Shown here: piece after piece, positions 20,386-31,100 of the stretch
How the letters are laid out: each line of letters starts with the position of its first letter
Numbering within the stretch: the stretch's first letter is position 1
Assembly (NCBI GenBank): GCA_948144175.1
Contig: CANXME010000532.1
Coordinates: forward strand, 1,801,001-1,865,000
Origin: Closterium sp. NIES-65
Taxonomy: Eukaryota > Streptophyta > Zygnematophyceae > Desmidiales > Closteriaceae
Direction: 5' to 3'
DNA: 64,000 bases
The notes under the pieces: generated by a model
Told to the model about the DNA's origin: nothing
What the model saw: only the letters and a program-made list of their open reading frames with translations
Databases searched by the model: none
Program-made: the position numbers and the translations under genes

Positions 20386-21037
20386 TGTCTTGAAAACGAT
20401 TCCAAGAGCTTTACTCTGCCTAACAGAATAAACTGAAGGATCTATTGGACACGATAAGGTGCTAGAGATTTTAAAACCAGGGTCTCAAGTAAGAGATTTT
20501 GCCATCAATTGCAAAACATTTGAGACTTGCTTTACCTTGTGTTTGTAGGCGAAATGGACTGGTTGGCTAGGGAAGTTGGCGTGAGACACTCCCCCTATTT
20601 TGCCTCAGCACCAATTGCAAAACAAATTTCGGGTACATGAGACTCTCGACCATTCTTGACATTTCACTGGCACTGTAGCTTCGGCTCCGAGCCTGTTTCC
20701 ATACCTAGAAGGTTTGGAACACAGCAAGCGATTTAGTTCCCTTCGCATCCCTCGCTCCACCCCTTCTCGTTTTCTAGGGCTCGTCAACCAATGGGAAACG
20801 GGTATTTCCCATCAACTGCAAAACAAATGATCTACATGAGACCCTGGTTTTAAGATAGCAGAAGCCTTGTATTGGCCCCGCTCATACGGTAGTGGATGCG
20901 TATGACACCATACGTACCGTATTTCATTCCATTCATAATATTTCAGAATTAGTACCGGTACATAGGAAAATGGGGCAACACTCATACAACATGCAAGAAG
21001 ACAGACTCCTCCCTACTTGTCTCCCTATCCCCCCTGC
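20386..21037. other. Host intergenic DNA downstream of the subtilase gene
   Basis: Contains the palindromic element at 20475-20849. The rest (20386-20470, 20850-21037) shows no coding or RNA feature I can support. The 3' UTR of the subtilase gene presumably lies in 20900-21037. Confidence 0.5.
20475..20849. mobile_element. Palindromic-ended 375-bp element flanked by TTAA
   Basis: Perfect inverted ends AACCAGGGTCTCA / TGAGACCCTGGTT, flanked by TTAA (20471-20474 and 20850-20853). The motif TTGCAAAACA or CTGCAAAACA, followed by TGAGAC, recurs three times inside (about 20508, 20616, 20816). TTAA flanks point to a piggyBac-type MITE. The CAGGG ends would also fit hAT, but no 8-bp duplication is seen. 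Confidence 0.6.
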
Positions 21038-24000
21038 TTACTTTATGGGCTGAACGGCTATAGGAGACCGCACTATGTGCCCCTGGTCATCTGTCCATGT
21101 GAGACTGCCATAGACAAAGTTTGGATTCTTTCTTTGAACTGTAAATGTAACTGTGTAGGCCACAGTTTGCCCTGGCTCGATCATGAAACTCTTAGGGGCC
21201 ACAACCACGCTTACACCGGCTGGAGATTCCACCGACGATTCGTACGTTGAAGCCTCACTGGCGACGTTGGTAACCCGTCGCGTTACCGTCAGTGTTCTCT
21301 GAAGTTTCGACACACTAATTGACGCACGGTTGAGATTGCACGCGCGGATGGCCTTCACTGTCATCGAACGGAACTCCTTCTTCGCTTGATTCATATTCAC
21401 GCCCGCGAGGAAATTCCTGTATTCCGTCTCATTGGAGTCGTACGTCAGGCCGGGGTCGAGAACACTCATAGGGTTCACGTGCCCCGCGCCGATCTCCCAC
21501 GGGTTCGCGACGCGGTCGCCTGTTGGAGGCGACTGGCGCCCTTTCGCCATCGTCCGAATCAGCGCTTCCTTGTTGTTTGTCACGCTTGCCGTGGTCATCA
21601 TTGCTGACATGACCTGAGCTGGAGTCCACGAAGGCTTCTGCTGGATTATAAGCGCCGCGATTCCCGCAACATGCGGTGTAGCCATCGACGTCCCCGAGAG
21701 TCTCTTAAAATAGTCGTCATAGTCGGTTAGTGAGGGGCTGGGCGCGGCGCCCCAGAGCTGAACGCCAGGAGCGATGATGTCGGGTTTAAGGATGTCGTTA
21801 GTGGGCCGCCCGGGCGCCGGGGCAGCGGCTGGCGCGGCTACAGGGCCGGTGGAAGAGAAAGGCGCGAGAATAGGCGCCTCGTCGGGGGTGTCAGGGGACT
21901 CAGTGAAGCTGAGAAGAGGGGGGAAGGGGAGATGGGGAGAGGGTTGGGGACAAGGGAGAATGGGAGAGGAATGCGTGAGAGAGTTGGGCGTGTGATGGGT
22001 GAGGAATTGGTGAGGATAGGAGGAAGAGAATGATGGGATGTTGGTCTAGGCTTTGTAAGGAAGCACAAGGGAAGCAGCAGGGGTGAGAAAGAGAAGGCTG
22101 TGCGAAGGATGAAGGAGGGGAAAGCATGGCACTACGAGGAACAGGGAACATGGCAGATCGGGAGGGGAGAAGTGGGAACTGTAAAGTACGGGCAATGGGT
22201 AAGGGGGTTGAGAAAGGGGAGGGGCTATACATCAAGCCTTTGAGTTCCTTGGAAGAGACTGTGACGGGCCCGTCAGACTTGGTGGCCACACCAGACCCAG
22301 CATCGGCATCAGCGTCAGCATCAGCATCAGCACCAGCACCAGCATCAGTATCGGCAGCACCACTGCTGCTGCCGCTGCTGGAGGTTCCAGACGTGGCCAG
22401 TGAGTCGGCGCTGTCAGCGCCGGCATTGGGATCGGAGCTGGGAGCCTTTTTGGTCAGGGCCGTGATTTCTTCGCCTGCCATGTCTGTGTAGATGCTTATC
22501 GTGCTGATGCGGGGACGAGGGGGGAGGGGACAAGGGGACGGGGGAGGGGGAGGGGAAGAGAAGGCGGACGATAGAGGAGGGAAAGGTGAGTGGTGTTTTG
22601 CGCTGGTCGTGTGTAGTGGCTCTCGTGGTGCTGCGCGCCGAGAAAAGAACCAAGCGAGGGAGGCGTTGCAGATGCACGAGTAGATGACGAGGGAATACCA
22701 CGGAGAGCGGGGAGAGCGGGAAGCGGGGAGCGGGGAGTGTACCTGGCTCCCACGGAGAGATACCACGGCGCGAAGTTGTCAATAAGGCGGTACTCCCCCC
22801 TGGCCGGGTGCACACTGCCTGCATTGCCCGCTGCGAACGCCACCACCACGCCCGCCTGGCGAAAGGGAGGAGGAAAGGGGAGGAGGGAAGGGGAGGAGGG
22901 AAGGGGATGTGAGAGGGAGGAAAGGAAGTGGAAGGAAAACTGACTTTCTGGCACACCTCAAGGCCAGCAAAAATGGAGCTCGCGGAAAACTTGCATCATG
23001 CATCTTGCAACTAGTAAATGGAGCTTGAAACGTGCAGGTTGGAGGTGGGAAGGAGTCATGAGGTTGCAACGATGTACAACGAGCAGCAGACGTACGGCGT
23101 GCGCGTTGAGAAACGGCAGGTCGTCGAAGTACGTGGCGCGCGTATCCACGCCTCCGAACGACAGGCTGAGCACATCCACGCCATCCGCCACGGCGGCATT
23201 CACGGCAGCGTTGACGTCCGCGGAGTTGGCCCACATGCTGCCCGCGTGCGTCCAGAAGATCTTGTACACCGCGAGGCGCGCGCGCGGCGCCATGCCGCTC
23301 GCCGTGAGGTCGCCTATGGCGACGCCGTTGTTGCCCGCCGCCGCGCTGGCAGGGGGAGTGAGGGGAAGGAAGGAAGGCGTGAGTGAGCGGGTGGGACGGA
23401 AGGGAATAGAGACGGGGTGGTGTACGAAGACGTGTAGCAGACGACGGGGGAGAGGGATGGTAGGAGGAGGAAGAGGAAGAGAAGGGAAGGGAAGGGAAGG
23501 TATGGGAGTGGGAAGAGAGAGAGAGAGAGACAGCCACGTGACGCAGCAGGGCAGCGAAGCGCGTACCTGGCACACCACGTGCCATGGCCGTCGGTGTCGC
23601 GCGGCGAGTTGAAGTCCTTAGAGAAGTCGATCTTGCCCTTGACCTCCTTGTTAAACGCCGCGTTGAAGAAGCGCGCGCCCACGACCTTGCCGTTGCACGC
23701 GGGGAAGTCCGCCGTCGTCTGGCACTCCCCCTTGAACGACGCCGGCGGGTCGCCGTACGGGTTCACGTCCTGCTTGCGGTTGCGCAGAAGGGGATGCGCG
23801 GGGAGCGGGGAGATGGGGGGCGGTGGGGGTGTGGGGTGTGAGAGGGGCTGACGAGGCTGGAAAACTAGGAGGGCGCATGTTCACTCCGCACATTCTTCTG
23901 CTGTCGCAGCATTCTCCGGACTTCACTCAAACGGCGCACGTGTGCGCCACGCGCCGTGTTGGCGAACGACGCGCGCTCGGACCAGATCTCCAAATTTCTC

Positions 24001-25294
24001 CGGACACTCGAACGCCGCAGGCACCGTATATTCTGAGGCGCCTAAAAAATACGCACCGTGTTGGCGAACGACGCGTGCTCGGGCCAGATCCCCGAGTCGA
24101 TCACGCCCACCACCACGTCTTCCCCCGCCGACGTCTCCCCGCCCGCGGAGGCCCAGAGCGACTGCGGAAGGCGCAGGAACTGCGGGGAGTGCGTGGTGGA
24201 GGGCGCCAGGCGCACGCTCTGCGTGACGGCCGCGACGTCCGGGTGGGTCTGCAGACTGCGGACCTGCTTCGGCGAGAGCACCGCCGCGAACCCGTTCTCC
24301 ACGTGGGTGTAGCTGATAGGGGGAGCGAGTTAGGGAAGGAGAAAGAGGGAGGGAGAAAGTGGGAGGAGAGTGAGTGAGAGAGAGAGGCTGCCGGACGACG
24401 GACAGGCCGACGGGTTCAGTTAGTCAGGCACTTGTGCAAGAGAGACGACTTGACATCCCCGTTGCTCACCTGTGAATGAGCTTGTTAGTGGCAACACCCA
24501 CGTCCTGCGCAATCTTCTTCTGCTGGTTCTTGAGAAACTTCACAAACGCCTTCACGTTCGGCGCGCGAGCGTTCAGCTTCGTCCGCTTCTTCCACAGCTG
24601 CTTCGCCGATTTCGCTAGCCTGCCGAGCGCGTTCGCGGCGGTGGTGGCCGGCGAGGTGGCCGGGTAGCCGGCGATTCCGCCGGAATATGCGGTGACGGGT
24701 GGGTCTTTAAGGCGGACTATGTAGACTGGGTCGAATTCGCCTGGCGGAACATGAAAGGGTTAGAGAGGCAGGGAGAAAGAGAAAGGCGGAGGAATGGCGG
24801 GAGGGAGACAGGCGGGGAAGAGGGTTACGGCACGAGAGAAGTGGTGAGGGAGAAGGTGGGAAAACGAGGGAAAGAAAGAGCGGGTATAACACGGGGGAGT
24901 GACTGGACAGGTGCTTGCTGCTGATTCTTCCCGTGCAATCTCGGTCAATGCGCATCCCACGGCCCGTCGACCATCCACCGTTAGTGCAGCAATAAGGAGC
25001 ACGCGCGGTAAACGGCCCGACGCGGTAAGCAGCACGCAGTCGGACGGCCAGCTCCACCCCCGAGAAGGATTGCGCCCCCCGCCCTGCAACGCACGCGCTC
25101 ATCCCATAACGGCTACGTCCCCCGTGCGCGCTACATTCCTGTGCGCGGGCGCTACATTCCGCCGTCCAGCGTCAATGAATGCGGGGGTGTGGCGTACCTT
25201 GATCGGCGAGGCACGGCGCGACGAGAGAGAGCAGCAGCAGGAGCGGAGGCAGCGCCACGAGTGATGCGCGCGCAAGGGGCGCGGAAGGCGCCAT
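21038..25294 (-). CDS. Plant-type subtilisin-like serine protease (subtilase), 8 exons, 777 aa
   Basis: Secreted serine endopeptidase of family S8. My exon model on the minus strand: 25294-25198, 24740-24470, 24312-24057, 23769-23567, 23345-23096, 22855-22743, 22503-22231, 21908-21038. It has GT-AG introns, consistent phases and a TAA stop. Residues 1-30 are a signal peptide with an LPPLLLLLSLVAP core. The I9 propeptide begins about residue 34 (YIVRLKDPPVTAYSGGIAG). Catalytic Asp195 is in VIDSGIW, His270 in DTDGHGTWC, oxyanion Asn370 in AAGNAG, and Ser562 in GTSMATPHVAG; PFSSTGP is also present. The C-terminal part (about 640-777) looks like the Fn3-like domain. Exon 7 (397-487) is an Ala/Asp-rich segment, and no protease-associated domain is visible there. 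Introns are pyrimidine-rich. I assign no paralogue name. Confidence 0.88.
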
Positions 25295-26885
25295 GTGCGC
25301 GGTCCTGGGGGTCCTAAGCGCGGAAGATCAGTGCGCGGAGGGCCAGTGGTGCGGAGGATGCTGAAGCTCAGAACCCGGAACGCGACACGAGACTTTCTAG
25401 TCGAGCTCAAAGGCACGCGTGAACTTAGGCAGTGGAAAGCTGCGCAGTGTCAGGAAGGTTGTGCAGGTGGGTAGTCGTGGGACGGCTGGTCCAACTATCT
25501 AAGATTCTTATGGTCGAAGCGTCACGCGGCACTGGGTTTGTTGACCTGGCGAGGCATGTGTGGTGGCTGGAGCGTAGACTCCAAGGAATACGCTCCGACT
25601 GATGAAGTAGCTGGCCCGTGCTACAAATTAGTAGTCACTAAGTAGGTTCAATGCACGTTCATGTATACTAAAGATAAATGAAGTGGGAAACGGGAAACAA
25701 CGCAAGCGGTTAGGGAAACTACGCATCAGTCGAGTGCTATCGTTTATCGTTTGTGGAAAGGCGAGGTGAGAAATATTCTTGATCTCTTGACCCAGCGAGT
25801 TTGGTTCGGGTTGCAATTTTCGGTTTCAGAGAGTCATGACATGACTCAAGCCCACAAGGTCGTCGTATCGCTTTCAAGCGTTGTGTCTGGCGGCATGTGA
25901 GGAAATTCGCTTGCGTGATAGGGGAAGGAGCGGGCATTGCGGTGGAATTCATCAATGGGGAAATGGAGAAATGCGAGGGAGGAAGGAAGTGGGAAGGGGG
26001 TTCCATCGGTTGGCGGGAGGGACGCAGGGAGGCAAGGCAGAAAGGCTGGAGGGAGGGAGGTAGAGAAAGAACAGTACCGCACTGTTCCAGTTTCGATACA
26101 CCTCAGGTGACGCGGTTCAGTTGCGTCCGAAGCCAGGGTGGTGACGCCCTGCATGCCGTAAAACACGGTCCACACCAAGGGGCAGATTGTTGCAGGATAG
26201 GTGTTTGTTTGTCGGACACGGTGCTTACGATTTCTCTCAAATTCCTACTCGAGCTTCTCCATCAGTTCTGTTTCCCTCCACTCCACTTCGAGTCATTATG
26301 GCAGCGTCAACGCAGGGTTCGATCATAAGCACCCGCTAGTAGGGTTAATACAGCAAATGTTTCTGGATGCCCGAGGCAATCTGCTCTGCTGGTTCAGGTG
26401 TAGTACAAACAACAGCTCACGTACTGCACGGCGGCTCGATGGCGGCGCTGCAAAGAGGCGGCTCAGGTTGGAAAAAACACATCTGAACCGAACTTAGACT
26501 TCATTCAGATGAGATGGGGGAGTCTGGTTGCTTGTTGGCAAGACTGTCTGTTCCCTACTGCTGCCACTAGCTAGCGTGTGGCATGAGCGCGCTGCGTAGG
26601 AGGAAAAAAATTGGAAGTTAGGGCTCGACATGTAGGTATATCGTTATGAGTACGCGAAATAATGAATAACAAAGCTGAAGATGTGACAAAAACATTTACG
26701 GTATTCACTCAGATTGGTTCATCTCAACGGGAAGGATTGTGTGAGAGGGAACCACCTGGCCCCCCTTGGGACCAACAACGGAGAGCAACGGAACGGGTTG
26801 CAAACTGGGCTCGACATGCAGGGGCCAGCGACGGGAGCGACGGATGCGAAATCCGTTGAGACAACCCCGAGAGAACTGTTAAATA
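25295..26885. other. Host DNA upstream of the subtilase gene, no gene seen
   Basis: Presumably holds the 5' UTR and promoter of the subtilase gene (25295 upwards). I could not place a TATA box with confidence. Several open frames of 60-140 codons exist on both strands (for example 26714-26992) but none shows a recognisable domain. The sequence ends at the AAATA target duplication of element B. Confidence 0.5.
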
Positions 26886-27341
26886 TGTTGGAAACAATAA
26901 GTCCTAAGTGCGCTTCTGTCGTATCAAAATCCAAGGCACCAAGCGAAGCAGTCCCAATCGAAGCATCGAGTCAACCTCGGAGGTTAGGGTAACCGCCTGG
27001 AGGTTACGAGAAAGTCAAAGGTCGCTGACCTTTGACTCGACAATTACAGCGCGACAGTTAAGGACACACAACTGACTCGTTACAGAGCAGTTGCCCGAGT
27101 CGCACTATATCGAACCGCAACAGCAATACAGTTATCTATCTATCTATTCGTATTCCCTGTACTCGTATATAAATCCTTGTATTTGCTTGTTTAATTTAAT
27201 CTACTTTGCTCTCACACACCAGTGCAAGGTCGGTTCACAATCCTCATTAAACGCTTCCGCTATTACAAGTTTCTACCCAAGAGTTCTCCTCTGCAAAGAT
27301 CCTAAGGGCTATTTTTTTTCAGCCCAACATGGTATGAGAGC
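26886..27341 (+). repeat. Element B 5' LTR and primer binding site
   Basis: LTR 26886-27329, with a TCTA tetranucleotide run near 27135 and a T8 run near 27311. The primer site TGGTATGAGAGC (27330-27341) differs by one base from the initiator-Met site. Confidence 0.93.
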
Positions 27342-27380
27342 TGACAGGGGAAAACTCTAACTTTTTGATCATTACAAGAC

Positions 27381-28118
27381 ATGGCAACAAACAAGGAAAG
27401 GAGCTCCCCTAATGGCTCCTCGGGCACTACTCCTACTCCACCGCCAGCCTCTGGCCTGCAGACAGAGGAAGGCACGGCAGCAAGACCAAGGGGAACGTCA
27501 ACCGAGACCCCCACGAACCATCCTTCTGACTTCGACCAGAGCATGATGGAGAAATTTTTCTCCTTCATGTCCTTCTACGAGCAACACCAGCAGTCGGGAC
27601 CTGCACAGACACACAACAGCAACAACGGAGCGACACCCATGAGCCTTGACGGGTCGTCATACGCGCGAGGGAATCAACAGCAGCAACCCACCTTCGCCCC
27701 GTACGAACGCGGGTCGATCAGCTTCCTGCCTCAACCTCCACCTGCGCAAGACAAACCAAGGGATGCCTTACAAGTACAGTCGCAGTTCGCGCACGTTCTG
27801 AAACTACAGACGTCAAGACCTTTCGACGGAAAGGACTTCTTTACCTGGTCCTTTGAATTCGAGTTGATGATGGAGGGCGCGCAGATACTCGGCTTCTTCG
27901 ACGGATCCCTGCAGTATCCAGCAAACGGGACACAGTATGAAAAGCAGCAGTATACGTATCAATCCATGATGGCGTATACTATTCTACTGAGAAACATCAC
28001 ACCAACCCAGTAGCAGAACATTCGCTCTTACCGGAACTTCGGCAACTCGGCGGAACTCGCGTACGGCCATCTGAAGAACCTGTACTAGGCAACAGACAGT
28101 GTAAACCAGAGCAGGTTA
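27381..28118 (+). pseudogene. gag: Element B gag N-terminal part with two in-frame TAG stops
   Basis: Starts at ATG 27381 (MATNKERSSPNGSSG). The N-terminal 110 residues are Ser/Thr/Pro/Gln-rich. From about residue 145 comes a capsid-like domain (RPFDGKDFFTWSFEFELMM). The frame is the same as the long downstream frame but is closed by TAG at 28011-28013 (CAG-TAG-CAG context) and TAG at 28086-28088. Removing these two stops would give one gag-pol frame as usual for copia elements, so I read both as mutations. Readthrough of the first cannot be excluded. Confidence 0.8.
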
Positions 28119-31100
28119 ATGGCGCAACTGACAACAGTTGAAATGAAACCAGGAGAAAAAGGGTTGGCGTATATCAGCCGATGTCGCGAATTGCGCGACA
28201 AGCTTCTTCGATGTGGAGGGTCAATCTCTGAAGACGCCTTCGTAACAGTCGTCATCGGTGGCCTCGGTCCTCAGTGGCGCGCCACCAAAGCAATTCTTCG
28301 AGCACACGGGAGGATCTCCGAAGCGGCACTTTGCGCAGAAATTCACGCCGAGCAGCATGATATGGACCTGCAAGAAGAAAGACACAAGAAAAGGACATTA
28401 GCACCGGAGTTTGCTTTCCATACTCAGCGACGACACAACAACTACAACAATCGACAGCAGCAGCCGAAGCTAGTACCTCCATTTTGTCACATCTGCAAGA
28501 CATCAGGACACCCACGCACGCACTGCCCGTCTCGACAGACAACACCACAGCGACAACTGCGGCCTTCAAGCACCCAAGTTGCTTCGACACAAGCAAGCTC
28601 GACAACCACGATTCAAGCTTCAACGACCTCAACTGGACAACCTGCGCAAGGAGCAAGACATATAGTCAACTGCATGGTCAAGATAAACGACTCTTGCATA
28701 ACAGAGTCACCACCCCATTACTCACCGGAAGAGGAGCTCGACAACAGGACGCCTCGTCGCGAATCACTCCATCCAAATCCGACTTACGCCGCTATCGCTC
28801 AAAGTGAACCGTCCGGCCAAGACACCTGGTTCTTGGACAGTTGCTGCGGGCAACACATGTGCTCGTCCGGGCGTTTCGTACAACGCGAACATCGACTCCA
28901 ACGGGAAGTAATCATCACGGTTGCCAACAACCAAAACCTGCGCACACGAAGACAAGGAGTGGTACAGCTTCAGTCAAGAGAAACAAATGTCATACTGCAC
29001 ATGTCTAAGGTACTCATCGCTGAAGGACTCGGCTACAACTTACTGAGCGTTAGCCAGTTGATGGCGAAAGGAATTCATCTGGAAGCCGACAGCACGACCC
29101 AGGAGTTCAAGCTTTACCACGGGAGAGGCGGTCTCTACATCGGGAAAGCAGTGCTGAAGAACAACGTCTTCGTCCTCGACTTCGCTCCCGACCTCGGCAC
29201 TGCAGACAGCGACGCCATTGTGAACTTTGCTGATTGGACACACCCTCCGGATCTCGACCCCGACTTCAGCCCGGGAGGTTTCTGGTACTCCCACACTATC
29301 CCTGAAGCAGAGCGAACAAGAGCGTTAGCAACGATTCAACAAGAAGCAGAGACGACAACATCGGCAGCAGCGACAACATCGGCAGCAGCGACAACATCGG
29401 CAGCAGCAACAACATCAGCAGCAGCAGGAACAACGACACCAGTCACAGTCGACGAAGCACCACCAACACCCGCGCAACAGCTGAATCCGACTCAACGTGA
29501 AGTCCACCGAAGCGCCAACCTCGTCGCCAGCTTTTACTCCAACTCCGACGCATATCAGCGTTCACCTGGACACCGCGCCTCTGAAGAGATCTGGCACGCA
29601 CGCACAGGGCATCCAAGCAACACGGTTTTGAATAACACGATAAGAGCAGGAGTCCTCGACAAAGACTCTCTACTTCTACCCAATGGCAGAGAACTCCAGA
29701 AGGCACGAGGGACTTGCCTTATATGTCCCGAAGCTGACTTACCTCATCGACCGTTTGCTTCACATCACAACCCGAGCGCTCCAGCGTACGCACCACTCGA
29801 AAAAGTCTACAGCGACATCCTCTACAATCGCGAACCAGGACAAGTCAACTACAACTACACCATCACCTTCATCGACGCCGCCACTCGATACGTCTGGCAT
29901 CGCAACCTACCCAGCCGCGACATGGCGCTCGCAGCATTCGCCGCCTGGCTACCGATAGCAGAGAGAGAGTCTGGAACACAACTGAAAAATTTCCAGTCAG
30001 ACGGAGGTGGCGAGTACACCTCTCAGCGCTTCAAGCAGTTCTTGGCGGAAAGGGGGATCAAGCAACTCCTCTCCCTTCCCTACGCACATCAGCAGCAAGG
30101 TGTTGCAGAACGACTGAACAGGACCCTGCAGAACAGCATGCGCAAACTGTTACGTGGCATGCGGCTACCTAACCACCAGTGGCCAGCAGCAATGGACCAC
30201 GCTGTCATGCTGCACAACTTGTTGTCGTCGTCGTCACTCCCGAACAACGCATCACCGCATCTGCTGTGGACAGGGAAGCATGGCAGCACGAAAATGTTAC
30301 GAGTTTTTGGGTGCATGGTACAGTACAGACCCCCAGAAGCACGAGCGGGAAGATTTTCACAACGGGCACAGTGGGGACTACACCTCGGCATCGAGAAAAA
30401 TTACAACGCATGGAGAATCTTCGACGTCCACACAAAGGAAACAGTAGCAGCACGTGACGTGATCTTCTACGAAAGACTCACCCTTCAGACGTACCTCGCC
30501 AACTTGCACGAGAATCGGGACCTCACCAGTGGTTTTCGTGGTGACCGAGCCTTCGCGTCAGCAGTGGACGAAGCAGACTGGGATGAACAGAACGTCGACA
30601 ACGCCTCGGAAGAAGCCGGACCTCTCCCATACTGCTCCGCCGACGTGCCCATGGATGAGGATAATCCTCGCGACAGTAACAACGCCGAAATCTTCTACCG
30701 TTTCGCCGACGATGGTTACGTAACACCTGTGACAGTCAACACCAACGAAGCAGAAAGGGTAGGGCCAAATTTCATGCCCGACCCAGAAACGGGAGACGAA
30801 GTAGCTTATCCCGAGGATCCAGAACTCCCTCGATACTCACAGACTGGGCTGCAAATCCTTGGTCTCGTCACCGCAGTCCATGGCGCCGGCATTCCTAAGG
30901 AGCCTGCGACGGTTCAGCACGCTCTGGGGGGGGAACACAGGGAGAAATGGCGTGAAGCTATGGACAAAGAGCTGAAGGCACTGGAGGAGCGCAACACCTG
31001 GAAAATTGTTCCCATCGGCGTAACTCAAAATAAAAACATTCTTACCGGGAAATGGGTCTTCCGTGTGAAGACGAAAGCTGATGGCACTATCGACAAATTC

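Noticed and set aside
21774-24667. Plus-strand frames opposite the subtilase gene
   Set aside because: They cross confirmed exons and introns on the other strand and show no domain. The minus-strand model has consistent GT-AG splicing and the full catalytic triad.
26641-26885. A gene fragment ending at the AAATA site of element B
   Set aside because: A 279-bp frame exists but I do not recognise it and it continues only by reading into the LTR.
25628-26992. Small open frames upstream of the subtilase gene
   Set aside because: No recognisable domain, no consistent codon bias and overlaps on both strands; one runs into the LTR of element B.
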